From assembly GCA_008508345.1 (NCBI GenBank), contig QNGE01002980.1, forward strand, positions 33,353 through 97,352: a stretch of 64,000 nt of DNA, written 5' to 3'. A model generated the notes under the pieces. That model did not search any database and was not told where the DNA came from. It saw nothing but the letters and a program-made list of their open reading frames with translations. Every line of letters begins with the position of its first letter. The first letter of the stretch is position 1. Both the position numbers and the translations under genes were made by a program. Of this stretch, positions 1-12,479 are shown one piece after another. The DNA comes from Paragonimus westermani (Eukaryota; Platyhelminthes; Trematoda; Plagiorchiida; Troglotrematidae).

Positions 1-206
1 TTACCTGACTGTGTCTGTTTCCTAATTGTGTCCATCAATGCTTTGATGATGGGTAAACCACATAGCATCAGCCCCGAATCCTGTCCATGCGCCTGTGACT
101 CGGCCAAGGTTAGTGTGCCACATCTGTGAGTGTTTGTAGTCCAACTATGTGTCACACTGAAGATGCAAAGGACTAGTTCCATGATCAGCTGTCCATCACA
201 ATTCAC

Positions 207-620
207 TTGACACAGGTGAGTGGCCAACTGCTTGTTCCGGGTGATATCAACGCACAAGTTATACGGGACCAAACTGCCTTAATTGAAGACCTCAGATTGC
301 AAGACATTAGCTCAGTCGGTGAGAACGGCAACCTACTGCTTGCTACACACGAGCTGGATATCACAAACACGCGGTTGCAGCTGAATGCGAGCGACAACAC
401 GACGAGGACTCATTGAAAAATCGGTCACCATCATTTGTTTGATTGCGTGATTGTGTGGTAGCGCGACATTCGTGAAATGTGTATCACGTTGATGATGCTC
501 GGCGCTGAAGATAGCACCGATCGTAGGCTGGTCAGGACGAAATTTTTATTTATATCTGCAAGCCTGTTTATCATAGACCAACAGGACAACGACAGAAGTT
601 GGATGTCAAACGGCTGGAGG
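207..620 (+). pseudogene. LINE apurinic-type endonuclease fragment
   Basis: Frame 207-416 contains LLVPGDINAQVIRD, which matches the GD-N-A-Q-GRD core of AP-like LINE endonucleases, then ENGNLLLATHELDITNT, the usual segment before the HPRS/D-Y-V motif. A frameshift near 420 continues through a LFDCVIVW-like stretch into frame 477-791, whose start (LMMLGAEDSTDRRLVRTKF) resembles the GADGWTDHRLV motif at the domain end. The endonuclease nicks target DNA to prime insertion. This copy cannot be translated as one protein. Upstream of 195 nothing else of the domain is readable. Confidence 0.75.
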
Positions 621-1089
621 AATGTGAGACAAGGATTGTTTTCCAGCGTTTCGTTGCCGCTCGTCTGCAGGACGTTTTTTGTCCACTATCCCCAAGGGAA
701 TGTAGCGAAAGCTGAAGAAGAAAATCGCGGCAGTATCCACCGAGACGATCGGTATCAAACACTAGAAATATTCGAACTGGTTCGACGATAACCACGCATC
801 TTTCTCCACCCTGATACGAGAAAAGAATACAACGTTTATCGCCTTCATTAGGCGCCCGGATAATGATTGATAATGAAGTAAAAGCGACGACATTCCGATG
901 TACTCGCCGAACGTATTCGCGGAATCAAGAACGAATGTTGAAGGAATCAAGATGAGTGGACGAAGTATTGTGCCGATCGTCGAAAACACAAGCAGTTTTA
1001 CTGTTCGCTTGAGGCGATTTTCGACCCAGGCGTCCAGTCCACGAAAGCACTGGCTGAATTTGAGGTTGAATTTAAGGGTATTAGGTAAG

Positions 1090-1704
1090 GTATTGACAGC
1101 TATCGAGGCATTCGTCTGTTGAGTTGAACAGGCAGAGTGGTTGCAAGAATCCTACTGAATCATCTGAGTGCGGTGTTTTCGTGGAGCATTCTGGATTCCA
1201 CGCAGGTCAGAGTAAGGTCGACATGGCGTTTGCTGTTTGTCAGCTTCAAGAGAAATGTCGGTATGCAATCAGCCCCCATATACCCTGTTCGTGGATTTCA
1301 CCAGGGCCTTCGATTCCGTGAGCCGCGAGATGATGTGGATGGTACTTGGTGAGCTTGGACGCCCAGGCAAGTACGCCAATCTGATTGTAATTTTGCACGT
1401 CTGCATGAAAGCAAAGGTACAGTCGTGTATATTTACCCCTGATGATTTCAATACTGTCTCTGGCCTGAAACGGGGTTGTGTCCTAGCCCCAGCCCTCTTC
1501 AATTTATATGTGACCGCCTTGCTAACAGCTGCTCTTCAGGACTCTGGGGAGGACGACGTTGAGGTGGAGTACCGGACGGGTGAGCGGCTACTGAATATTC
1601 GACGTGTCGGCACCCCAACCTGCATACATATCTCAACGCTGCTCATGTTTCTGTTGACTGAAAACAGCACGTTGTTTGCTCACAACGAAAAAGAGCTGCA
1701 GTGA
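1090..1704 (+). pseudogene. LINE reverse transcriptase fragment, catalytic box lost
   Basis: The frame from 1137 gives VARILLNHLSAVFS, matching the RT segment before the fingers motif. Frame 1237-1704 then carries LFVDFTRAFDSVSREMMW (motif A, with the catalytic Asp of FVDF retained) and GLKRGCVLAPALFNLYVTALL (motif B). The next expected box, normally FADD before ALFAHNEKELQ-like sequence, reads LTEN at 1654-1665, so both catalytic aspartates of motif C are gone. The RT would have copied the element RNA; this one is inactive. Confidence 0.85.
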
Positions 1705-1739
1705 CTGGACACGGCCATCTCGAACGCGGCCTTCATTTA

Positions 1740-2330
1740 TGGAGTGGTTGTTCTTCTTCCAGCTCCCTCTGGGCGGAGGTGCTGTTTCTGCATCTACGCC
1801 AGAAATTCGCATCAATCGAGAAGTTGTAGACCGCTGCACAAACTTTTGATACTTGGGTAGGGAGTTGTCCACAGATCTGCGGGGGACGCGTGTTGCGGGC
1901 TTGGGTGACAAAGACTGGTAGTGCTTTCGGATACCATGATAGACGTCTCTGAAAGAACCAGAGCCTAAAGATGTCCACTAAGCTTCGCGTTTACCAACAA
2001 ATTTAGTTGTCAATACTGCTGTACGCCAGTGAAGCTTGGATGTTATGTTAACTGAACTTGCGCCATTTAAGTCGCTCCTATCTGCAGTGTCTGAGGCGCG
2101 TCGGGTAATCGGTGGTCGAACATGGTTCCAAAAATCGAGGTACTGTAGCGAACGGACAGGGACGAGATGAAAGCCATTTTGATGTTGAATCAGCTTCGTT
2201 GGCTAGTTCACATTCGTCACACGGGCCATGACGGTAATCCAGAACAGCTGTTGTACGGACTGAAATGAGGTAAGCGAAATCCTAGTGGTCAAAAACGGAG
2301 ATACCAGGATGTTATCCAGGTAAGTCTTTC
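1740..2330 (+). pseudogene. LINE C-terminal region, frameshifted
   Basis: Short in-order matches in shifting frames: ISINREVVDRCTNF followed by YLGRELSTDLRGTRV (the thumb-like F-YLGS segment), STKLRVYQQ (1972 onwards), LLYASEAW around 2010, LRHLSRSYLQCLRRV, and near 2278 PSGQKRRYQDVIQ. These follow the usual order downstream of LINE RT. At least four frame changes occur in 600 bases. Confidence 0.7.
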
Positions 2331-2345
2331 ACGTTATAGTGTTGA

Positions 2346-5300
2346 TTTTGAATCCTGGGAATATTTCGCGTTGAACCGGGTGGTCTTAAACAATTAAAAC
2401 GCGGCCGTAAAATGAATCACTTGGTATGCAAAGGACGCACCCATGGCAAAGTTCGTGGAGACATAACTATATGGCGTCGCGATGTGTACGGCGGCGAATG
2501 CACTGTCCGTCTGAGATTAGCAGGCTACCAACTCACTCATAATAAACTGTTGACGAAAACAAAACCAACATGTCGGGCCCAATTAAGTTATGCCCAGTGC
2601 ATCCGTTTATTCTCTCGTTCACATCAACAAACGACTACCGTCGTTTGGAAATCATCCACTCTCATTTTCAGGAACCTTGATGTCTGTGGCCTTCCACCTT
2701 TCTTTGTTGGTGTACCGCACGGTGAATTTTGTCTGTCACATTTCGGTCCAACCTTGAAGTTCGTCTTTTCTCCTTATCTCCTCTAACGTGCAATAACATG
2801 TGTTTCTATGTTCAACTGCTTCTTGCGTCATATTTTAATTTACTTCTCTCTATTTCATGGCTTATCACTGGAGTCTTTCTCTGTTTATTCTTCGAGAATT
2901 AGATGTTCCAGTTTCATGCTAGTCTATCAATTGGCTAACCGGCGTTGGTCGGCTGGACAAGAATGGCCCACTCACCTAGCTCCTGGTTTCTTCCCGTCGA
3001 GTTTACACCAGATACCTGAGGTGTGGGTGGAACCACAAATGGTTCAGTGCAAGCCGAGATTGTTGTGCGCGGGCTTTCTTTGGCTTAGGACATTATGACA
3101 TGCTAATCTGAAACGGATGCTACCAAACACATATATGTGCATGTATGCTGTTCCACATTTGCTTGTTAGAACTGTCATCTAAACAGACACCGTGAGAAAT
3201 TAAACTCCGAGATCGTACGTTGAAATGTGTCTCCCCCACGCAATATAAAAACACACGGCCATCTTTGCTACTCACTCAACGAGCTAATTTTTTGCTCACA
3301 AAACAAACACCTACGACCACGTAGTCGATGGAGTGTTAACGACATCCCAGGCAGCACGTATGCTGTGTCCACTAACCAGAGTGTTGGCTCTGGGTTACTT
3401 CGTAGCTAACCATAAAAGTTCCATTTTTTGATCTTAGTCCAACCCCCTCACTATATACCTTACACTGTGTCGGCCAGACAACGTGAGAAAAATCCCAAGC
3501 CTCCGGGAGGTTTTTGCAGAAAGTGTATTTCATTCGTGCACATTTTACTCAAGCTCCACAGATGATTAAACAGTTCTTCTCACGTTTATGAGGGGGCAGA
3601 GCAATGCGATGAAGGTGGATGACAGGACAGGAGAAATGAGGTAAGTCATTGAACTGGTGTTGTGAACCGAGAAGGTGGGTGGCATAGAAGTTGTTTATTT
3701 AGAGAAACCAATACACAACTTATACGTCCCAACGGGACTACAATCAGAAACAATCATTTGCACACCACACTGATCTGAGGATGCTCCGGTCGCTTTGGAC
3801 ACCATGTCTCAGTCCCGTCATGTGGCGAAAGCCATTCCACGTGATGCTGCCCTCCAATGATCATTCCCGTATTTCTCCCGTATTTGTCCCGCGACCATTT
3901 CGATCCATGCTGTCACCTCGCTACTGAATGAAAGTGTAAGTAGAATAGCGCGACCGTCTATCCTCACTACATTGGTTCATTGTTAACGTTCTACGCGAAT
4001 ATATACACGTGAGTGTAGCAGTGTGAAGAATGGACTTTTACCCATTTCTTGTTGCTTACTTAGTGCCAGACACCAACAAAATAGGATCAACATCAGTATA
4101 ACAGAACAAAGAGGAACTTTTGGGCGGATTTAAACGTCTGTCGTAAACAGGGCTATCCGTTCAGAACCAGTTTTGTGTGTGGTACACACAAAGTGCTAGC
4201 ATACGTTCTACGAGTTTAAAGTAACTCACTGGTGGCGATAGAAACCTTTTAGACCTAAAGGTCGGAAGCAACTTCTAGAATGCATACTTTTAATAAAAGC
4301 CTCGCATCTGTAAGGCATGTTTAGATAATTTGTAAGAGTTGGTGTTGTATTCCCAACGTCCATCATGTAAACTGTTTTCCTTGTAAATCCCGTAACACTT
4401 ACTAATGATGCTAGTGTATCGCTACACGTAAACCATGCAACTGTCGTATCGTGAACGTAGACAACAAATACGGTTAAGCAGCGGTCTTGTATTGTTGCGC
4501 ATACAACCAACATACGGTGGAAACCGTCCGATTTGAGGGCAGTGTCCATTGGCAGCATATAAACGTGAACAGGTTAAAGCCCACTTGTATACTCAGGAAA
4601 GTCACATGCCAAATCCAACCAGATATAGGTAAGCACAAGATTACGTGTGCATTGGTGTGTGATGAACGGTAAATCACGTAATCGGGTCCGCCACACAAAC
4701 AAACACACAGTGCCCTCATGCGCACATTCAAGAAAACACAACAGCTAGCATATATGGATGGATTCACTCCCTCTCATAGAGAATCTGTTCTGGCTCATTT
4801 ACTTTCTGTTAGTGCCGAATCTGCTTTCTCTTGGTGGATCCACGGTGAGTTGACGCAGTTGACACTAGGTTTTTGTGGGACCTTATCTTATAGATACACT
4901 TTGCGCCAGTTCGTTGCTAAAGTGAACCATGTTAATATGTCACCTTCCCCCAGGAGACAGAAGCCACTTGTCAAGTGAGACGAACCTAATTGCGTTTACA
5001 GCGCGCGATGTAACACTGTGGTTAATCCTCAGGCGGTGTACGCGTGGGTGAGGTGAGCATTTTACAGTTGAACACAGCTCACCCACGATCACAAGAGAGT
5101 ACTCATTCTTGTGTATCACTGTCTGCTCCGACAACGATCGACAAGCGCGGGCTCATCGCTTCCGGCCTAAACAGTCCTGAGGTTAACCGAGCTCGTTCAG
5201 CAATGACAGTAGCTTAGCATGCATCGCATTCAGGCCGTACTGCTCGGGCAACACTGTGCGAAAACGGATTACAAAGGTGAAACATAAGAGATAGCTACTG

Positions 5301-8300
5301 TACAGTTAATATGATGAATTTTGATTACCGGTTACACTTAAAAGGTGTTGAGGCGTGAACACCAGCAACGGGACCCAGTTCTATGAAATCCATAAGATTT
5401 GCATCAATTTCAACCAATATTCTATTGGAATAACGCGACTAAATAATGTATCAACATTTTCAGCGCACAATCGTGTAAACCCAAAAGTCCAAACCCAAAT
5501 TAGCTTAGCAATACTGTTTGTGTTCCAATAAGTTTAGAATTTGTGGTATCAATCAGGAATCACATGCGAAATAGATTGAAAGATAAACTCTGACTGCACG
5601 CAAGTGCATGTGAGCAGAAACTTCGTATGACTGATTTTGCATATTGATCACATGATCGTTACAGCGAACTACCAAAAACGCAATGATGTTTTAGAATGTG
5701 AATTTTGGAAACGTGACAGAAGCTTAAACACACCGTCGGTTCGGTACATTGAATACAAGCAGAACTGACTGGTATTTGTATGTCTCATATCACAATTTTA
5801 AATCAGTTTCAGTACAGATCATATCAACTTCAGTTTCGTAATGAGGTGCACGCAAATGTTTGTGCGTCTTCTGTTAAGCAAGTTGGAACAATCAAGAGGT
5901 GTAGAAAGAACAGTTGACCATTCGGGGAAAATAACAATCGGGCGTAAAACTGTTCCTCACAATTTGTTTCAAGCAGTCACAGATCAGTTATATGCCCTAA
6001 TATAAGGAAATACTATGATTAACAGCTTCAATTAAAATTTAAACCGTTGATCTGCTAGAGAATGAGGCAAATACACTGTGTGTCAAGTGTGGTTTGACCC
6101 AGAATTGGTTGTTAAACCTTGCAGTCATCGTCCACTGGAGCTCTGTTCAAATGGAACTTTTATGTAGAGCGTGTGCTAACTCGGCCTATCTATTACTGTC
6201 GTTATTGTTGCTATTGATATTATTAGTACGAGCCGAATGTGAAATATTTGCGAACTGTTTGAGCTTACCATAATTCTTCTACTCTGTAAGAGATGGCAAT
6301 AAAATCATGACATCGTGCTTGAAACATGGAAAGTGGATTAGAGTGGATCATAAGTTTACGTCTGCAAAGCAGTTCAACTCTAGTCCGGAGTCACAGCTAC
6401 GCCAGTGAGTGTTATGACGTGGATAGCGAACAAGTGCACTGGAATACAAATGGATGAGTTTTTTTAGATCCATTAAACTTATCTGTCTAAAACTGCAAGT
6501 TTATCAAGTAGAACCAGCCAAACAGAACAAAATATTGATGATAGCTGTGTTGAAAATGGGGCCGTCATGATCGAGGATTTCCGTGAACATCATCCATAGT
6601 ACCCAGTCCAAAATGAAACAATGATGTAGGTGTTGCTACATGGTTGAATAAATTATTGTTTAAGTGCTTGTGAGAGCTCTTCTCTCATAAAAGATTACAA
6701 TTAGGCGATAACACCTTTGAATGCTAGCTTAAACAGCCCAGGTATTCGACCACTATGAATGGTAATTTTCTGTTCCTCTCGGAAACTTACGTCAACACTT
6801 TTGGAAACAATTATGGATTTTATGGATAATATCCATTACCTGTAAGAACCAGAAACCTTCCTTGAACTTCTCCGCCTTGAACTGCCTTAAGAATACACAA
6901 TTATCTTTGTTCACAAACACTAGTGACCTCTCACTTGTGGAGCCCCATCCCGTGATGTAGTGAAACGAAGAGTTGAAACACCATCGCTTGAAGGCAAATA
7001 CAATGACTCACAGTAGCTGTTCACAATAGATTCTACCACACCAAATCCGCCGTGTTTCCAGAAGGTTCTCCCTTTTAATGACAAAGAGATTCCAGTGAAT
7101 TCGGTTTTGCCAGCGTGCGGAAAGAACGTTGCCACAGCTAGCTTACGATAACCAAGATAGTGTGAAAGCAAAAGACGAACCACACAAGGAAGAAGTGAAC
7201 ATGAAGGGTAGGAAGAATAGTGCGCAACAAGCGCTCAAAAAATAACGAGCTCTACAATATACAGTAAAGCCGTAGACGGCTTCTAGTTAGCTTCTGATAG
7301 CTATGGTGGACTAAAGAAACTCTCTTATTGATGCATCCGTCAGTCTGCTCAAATTATTTAGCCATCTACTTGAATTTATCCTAAAGCGTCCGCTGCTGTT
7401 TGAAGACACGTTACTTATGCTTTCCCACCGACTTTCGTCCGTCATATTTCTAAACACCACGTGGGGTGGAAGAATTTAAAGTCAACTGATTATCCATTAG
7501 CGTTAGCAACTTTAAATTAAATCAGATGTAGTTTAAATCGGCTAAACTGATTGTACACCTGAATATTTTTGCGCTAGACACTGCAGTGGAATCCAGCGCA
7601 TTTTAAAGAGGCTAAATGGATTGAATGTTCCTGCTAGGAAATCTGCCGTGGATATTGGATGACTGAACTGTCATGTCAACAAACTGTTGAATAATTCATC
7701 TGAATACGGTGCTCCGTTAATGCTACTACACCTACCTCAGGAGAGAGAGCAGCCGGTCAAGAAATATCTACTGAGTAGTCAACCAGTAGCTATCAGGGCA
7801 TATGTGGAAGGGTTTAGCCGTCTCTAGATGTGTGTGGATTTATTCCGATGGCTTGATTTTTGTTGCAGTTTTTTGTACAATCTGATGCTTCCGAGTGAAG
7901 TATGTTTGTAGCCCATTTTCCCCCGGGTGTACAATCTTCATGCGCTGAAACGCAGAAGGTTTAGTGGCTGTACGCTCTTGTTGTCCTCAGTCGTGGTAAT
8001 ACATAGAACATTGCGAGGTTAGTTGAGTTTCTGAATTATTACCGTCGGGTGAAATTTTACCGGAGTTTCTCCCAAACTGGGTGATCCTGACTAAATACCT
8101 TCGATAAAGTTTGGTTGGCTATTTTTACTTGGTACATGAGGGTATTTTATTTTGTACTTCCGGTTCTTGCCGTTTGGTGAGTCGGTTCATTAATGTTAGT
8201 TGTTTTTACTGACTGTATTGTTATATTCTTTATCTATAAAATCCAACCGACGTTCCATATTTGGTGGCCCATTATCTTTCCCCACTTTTACACATTACAA

Positions 8301-8505
8301 GCCATCGAGCGTTCATCATGCCAGACGAAGACACCAAGCCATTAGATTTGCATATTGTACAATTCGTCACCCTAACAGTTCCTCCATTTCTGGTGATGGA
8401 CCGATTGCTGTGATTTGTCTATTTTGAAGCCGAACCTGTCAACAACCGAATTTCGTCTGACCAAAGATAATTCAACTAGTTTGTGTCTACGTCACTGAAA
8501 TAAGT
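2346..8505. other. Intergenic stretch without recognisable gene
   Basis: No domain, tRNA or element could be recognised on either strand. The longest open frame (2412-2786 +, 124 codons) directly follows the LINE and has no family I recognise; it may be LINE 3' flank. Frames at 4226-4558 (-) and 4718-4978 (+) are similarly unassigned and likely chance. From about 5,260 to 6,900 the sequence is AT-rich with no open frame above 60 codons. Confidence 0.5.
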
Positions 8506-8509
8506 CACA

Positions 8510-9400
8510 ATGCAACTGCGTGAAGTCTACCCCGCTCATCCTGTAGAATTTTGCTACAGTACCCTTAAAATGGTCGTAATCGAAAGGATAACCCAGTCAG
8601 CGAAGACCCACTTGCAGCAACTTTCCAGTGGATTACAGGTTGACGACGACCTCACGTCTACGCTGCTTCAATGGATGCACCAACTTCTTGGTGGTTCCAC
8701 AAGGACAAGTCACTCCTACGACTGCTTTGGATGCAATGACCGCTAATGAAAGCTCAGGCTATTGTGTCCGTAGTTTGCTGTCAATCAAAAGTTGACGAGG
8801 TCGCCGGCCAAGTGATCGGGGGTTTACAGCCATCTTTGAACAATATCAACACTTCCAGATTGATTGCCATCCCTGCCACGTTGGTTGGGGACCAGTCAGT
8901 AGGTCCCCACCCAACCGACCTTACAGAGATACAGATGTTATGGATAGAAGTAGCTGCCTCACTCAGGGATTTAGCTAGTGTGATGGCTAATCGTTTCCGA
9001 AACCAAGTCACACAGCGTCGTTGTGCCTCCAGGTTCCGCATAGACGTAATTCACAGCCCCGTAAAAGCTTCTATCGTTACCGTTAACGATGTGATGTTAA
9101 AGCCATTAGATGCCCAACATCATGCTCCTTTCCATCACTGCTCCAGGGAAACCGGACTGCTATCACTCAATGGTGACTAACGCCGCCGGCATGTCCACCT
9201 CCAGTTGCATTATATTCGCTTGGGATCTCTCCGTGCAGACCGCATTCCCGCTCAACAGTCAACTGCTCCTCATCTTGCCACTAATGGTACTGTCATCCAG
9301 ACTTTTGGTATGTCTGTTGACACCGGGCTTGAGTCTCCCGTGAAAATTCCGTCGGATTTTTGCTGTCGATACCGCTTTGTTCGTCATCAGCGGTGTCAGA
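8510..9400 (+). pseudogene. Gypsy gag and protease-end fragment
   Basis: Frame 8510-8745 gives a gag-type segment (YSTLKMVVIERITQSAKTHL, then LQQLSSGL and WMHQLLGG), matching the L-ERT-S-E-RRLQQLL-EEL-...-MQQLLG pattern of Mag-like Gypsy gag. After a stop the next frame (8746-9180) carries the gag tail with a broken region where a zinc knuckle is expected. At 9254-9340 TNGTVIQTFG matches the AVNGT-I-TFG motif just after the retroviral-type protease active site. The protease Asp-Thr-Gly itself is not readable. Confidence 0.7.
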
Positions 9401-9439
9401 TTCCACCGACATTTCTCTAAGGCAGAGTTCAAAACACAT

Positions 9440-10684
9440 GTTTGAACTCAGGATCATTCGCACCACCGATTCATTTTGTACATTGTTCATGTTGAATTTC
9501 TGTATAAATCTTTTCAGAGACTCGTTATTCAATGAAGTCTTCTCTACTTGACGGAGTTCATCAACCAGCGTGTCACTAATACAAAGCCGTCTGGCCAGGC
9601 TAATCAGTGTGTCTGACAATTTTTCCTTATAAGCTACTAGAACAAAGCTATCAAAGTGTAGATACTGACCGGCCCACACACTCTTTCGGTATATAACACT
9701 TTGAATGGATCTATCCATTCTTTCAGTTACGTTGATACTCAGAAACAGCAATTGTCTATTAGTCCCACTTTCTGATATGTAAAGAATGTGTAGATGTAAA
9801 CAGTTCATTTGGTCTAGCGGACTTGTTGCTTACATCTGATCATTTATCACTACAAGCATGTTGCCAACATACCTTCTGTGGAGGACGAAAAACTGTATAA
9901 TTTGATCGCCGTTCGCTTCTCCAGTCTGGCCACAATGATGTCGGCAAAAAATGGACCGAGTGGACTCGTCGCCACCACAACAATCTGACGATAAACCTTG
10001 CTTTGAAAGTTAAAGCTTAGCTTAGATGTATATTTCAAAATTAGGTGTTCTAATTCACTCAATGGGAGTGTGATTTTCACTTTATTTGAAGTTATATATG
10101 ATAGCAAAAATCTTTCAGCGGCATACTTGTGAACAACCATTCTATTTCCAGTGAAGCCATTTTTTTGTCAAACAGGTCGAGGTTTTCTAACAAGGCGGTT
10201 AAATAAAAACTTGCTCTCAGGCAGTACTTTCTTATAGAATCTCCTACCGGTTTCAGTAACTTTGCCAACCTTTTGGACGGTTTATGCTACAAAGAGTTGG
10301 ACGTAGCTAATATTGGTTCCACGGAAATTGCGGACTTGTGAACTCTGGGGAGCCTGCACACTTGAGGAATCTGACTTCTGAGTGATTTGAGGTTTTTGAA
10401 TGTGGTGGTATCCATAACATTTGCCAACTCGTCTTTCTAAGTCTGCTGAGTTATCAGTTTCCTCGTTCATCACAAGTCATGGGCTATCACTGACGACAAA
10501 GCATTTTGTCACTGTAGTCCGCGCGGTCCACTACTACTGCTCCAGGTACCTGGTCAGGATTAAGAAATATCAGATTTTCACTGTAACGCAAGCGTTTAAC
10601 AGCACCGATATACTCCTCTGTTAGAAGACATCTCTGATTAGTAATATGGATTCTAAAATGGTGCTCAACGTCGACAAGTTTCAC
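9440..10684 (-). pseudogene. Penelope-like RT core and C-terminus, YVDD box lost
   Basis: Reading downward: 10684-10487 has VKRLRYSENLIFLNPDQVPG plus AVVVDRADYSDKML (the LKPDKG-GVVIMDR motif, degraded); about 10180-10140 has EWLFTSMPLKDF (the SLFTNVPL motif) before a frameshift; 10140-9850 has FNFQSKVYRQ, then VVVATSPLGPFFADI in place of DGVAMGSPLGPLLADI; 9871-9860 encodes YVGN where the catalytic YVDD is expected; 9808-9450 has YRKSVWAGQYLHFDSF and ends RFIQKFN. Loss of both aspartates means no RT activity. Confidence 0.8.
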
Positions 10685-10764
10685 TTAGAACCAATTCTTA
10701 TTATGTTCTGAAACTGGCTGGAGTTCAGACAGCCGCTAGTAGTGTTGTATAACAGGCAGTTTCG

Positions 10765-10788
10765 TTGTGAGTAGTATACTACTCACAA
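10765..10788. repeat. 24-bp perfect palindrome
   Basis: A perfect 24-bp palindrome (TTGTGAGTAGTA and its complement) sits inside the part of Penelope-like element 1 that does not read as protein (10690-10980). It could be an old nested insertion boundary, a target hairpin, or chance; the sequence alone does not decide. Confidence 0.9.
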
Positions 10789-10978
10789 GTAGTGTATCAC
10801 CCACATGGGGACACTCAGGAGCAAAAGGACAAGCCCCGAACACGACGGACAAGAAGAGACTATCGAAACAGTGTGTACATGATGTGTGAGAACTTTCACC
10901 GATGCGAATGACCACGTACTGTCACCCAATGTATGTGAGTGCATGTCCGTCGTGCAAATGAGTGTACACTTTTGTGGT

Positions 10979-11431
10979 TTAGTTTTTGACATGACCTATA
11001 CGGAAGTTTGCGCGGCAAACCAACTCGTTGGCCAAGCGTCTTCTGCGGACACAACAACTGGTGCCGTAACCAGGATCAAGTGTTGTATAACAGTAGGAGT
11101 TCTCAAACTGTACCTTTGTCTCTAAAACATTTAGTTTGGTGTGGGGAGTACAGAATTTTAAACCAAGCGGCAATTCCTCAGGATGCGACTTGTCCAGTTC
11201 TATTGATGATAAATTCATCACATACTTGTTTGGGTTTTTAGAATACTGTTCTTTGACCAGGTCATGATTCAAACTATTTTTGAGCTCACTTGCAATAGAC
11301 AGCCTAGGTCCTCGTACAACAAGCCAAGCGTCGCTTGTTGACACAACATAAATATGATTCATCAAGGTCATTTCGTGTTCTGTTCTGAACTCGAAACAAA
11401 CTTTTGCTACGATATGCTGAGGCTGTTGCAA
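10979..11431 (-). pseudogene. Penelope-like RT, N-terminal part
   Basis: The 150-codon frame contains KYVMNLSSIELDKSHPEELPLGLKF followed by a V-x-ETKVQFEN segment, the pattern NLSS-LT-E-LLS-GLKF...ETQFE that opens Penelope-like RT proteins. The same pattern opens the second Penelope-like copy at 27120 (NLSSTQFTQTQLDVLSLRLKF), which supports the call. After about 11090 (reading downward) the frame loses similarity. Confidence 0.75.
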
Positions 11432-11459
11432 TCAGACACCGGTACCTCACTTTATGTGT

Positions 11460-12475
11460 ACAAAAAGAACTGTCTTTGACGCCAATGCTGCCGTGGTAGC
11501 AACCGGAATGACTTTGAAATTTGACCTTTTGTGGTTCGGAATTTTGTATATTTTAACTGGTCTGCGATAAACACCGGCGAAGGTATAGCGAAATCTGCTC
11601 AAGCATAAACCTTATCGCGTCAACCTTCTGTCTGCTCCATCCAAAGTATGCGACGGGAAAAGGTTGTCTCGAAGTTCAGGCCATCCAAAATTATCATCAG
11701 CCTTCAGTCTTTAAGCAGCTTTGCAAAATTTGTGACCTGGTAAACTACTGTCGTCGATTCATTCACTTTTACGCGCATATTATGCAGCCATTAACCGATC
11801 TCCTCCATGGAGTTGGTCATAAACTGACAACCATCGATTTCGCACGTACGAACATTAAAGAGATTGAAGAGGCTATCCCCAAAATAGTTTTGCTCACCCA
11901 TTCTGACCCATTCTGACCCCAGTTAACGATTGTAACCGACTTTTCCGAAACATCCCTTGGTGCCGTTACAACGGCCCATGGAAAATCATTGGCAAAGACT
12001 AGCATTCTTCTTTGAAGGGTTGCAGACCACGGAGGATCGCAACAGCGATTCCGACGGGGAAAGACTTGTCATTTACCTCGCAATATGCCATTTTCAGTAT
12101 GCTCTTGAAGGCCGAAAATTTACGATCTACACTGACCACATACCACTAGTGCATTTACTGAACTCTGTCCGACAAGTATTCTTCCATGGAAACCAGGTAC
12201 TGATTGTATCTCAGTTCACGGTAGACGTCTCATGTGTCGTTAATCTCCTCACAGACGCACGTGTACATCAGGTGAGCGATTTTACGCCTGCTTCCCTTGA
12301 TGTGGCTGCCATGGCTGCTACACAAACGGACGACTCTAAGATGGAACAACTCCGTGAACGTAGCCCACCCAGAATGTGGCCCATTCCTTTAAAATTCTCT
12401 GGAAGCACCATCCCGCGTGGTAGTTTGCAATGCGGAATCGAAACAGCATGTAAGCAAGAGAAACAGGTTTGGTAG
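11460..12475 (+). pseudogene. Gypsy RT connection, RNase H and integrase linker
   Basis: From about 11700 a frame reads VNYCRRFIHFYAHIMQPLTDLLHG, matching the VNFYRRFIP-A-IMQPLTDLL segment at the RT/RNase H junction, then KEIEEAIPKIVLLTHSDP, a stop, and LTIVTDFSETSLGAVTTAHGKSL (RNase H start with the first catalytic Asp). Frame 11957-12475 carries LAFFFEGL, GERLVIYLAICHFQYALEG and KFTIYTDHIPLVHLL, the classic Gypsy RNase H signature including the TDH Asp. The DVAAMAATQTDDSKMEQLR segment matches the linker before integrase. Frameshifts near 11,915 and 11,950 break the frame. Confidence 0.9.
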
Positions 12476-12479
12476 AGTG

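Larger units (their letters stand above)
195..2345 (+). mobile_element. RTE-like LINE remnant, frameshifted
   Basis: A non-LTR retrotransposon in sense orientation, recognised from collinear matches in three frames to the endonuclease, reverse transcriptase and C-terminal region of a LINE protein of the kind often annotated as endonuclease-reverse transcriptase or craniofacial-development-protein-2-like. Order is endonuclease (about 207-620), a poorly readable linker (620-1090), RT (1090-1704), and C-terminal region (1740-2330) ending in a PSGQKRRYQDVIQ stretch. Many stops and frameshifts separate the pieces, so it is a pseudogene. The clade is inferred as RTE-like from recalled motifs; CR1 is the alternative. 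No target-site duplication or clear tail was found. Confidence 0.85.
9430..11435 (-). mobile_element. Penelope-like element 1, decayed
   Basis: Minus-strand collinear matches to a Penelope-like RT, read from 11431 down to about 9440: N-terminal NLSS segment, L-x-PDK-GAVVVDR motif, YRQ-to-SPLGP-FFADI-LE motif, a YVDD-like box, and the YRKSVWAGQYLHFDSF segment. Penelope-like elements encode an RT, and many also a GIY-YIG endonuclease; no endonuclease is visible here. The element is broken by frameshifts and a stretch at about 10690-10980 that does not read as protein. It lies inside a Gypsy remnant of opposite orientation. Confidence 0.85.
8510..12475 (+). mobile_element. Ty3/Gypsy remnant interrupted by a Penelope-like element
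   Basis: Gag and protease-like sequence lies at 8510-9400 and the RT connection, RNase H and integrase linker at 11460-12475, same strand and in collinear order for a Gypsy polyprotein (Mag-like by resemblance). The gap between them is filled by a minus-strand Penelope-like element at about 9430-11435. The RT fingers and palm that should lie between protease and connection are missing, so either the insertion came with a deletion or two Gypsy fragments were brought together. No LTRs were identified. Both halves contain stops. Confidence 0.75.

Noticed and set aside
4226..4558. 110-codon minus-strand frame as an exon
   Set aside because: No family resemblance and overlapping frames of similar quality on both strands.
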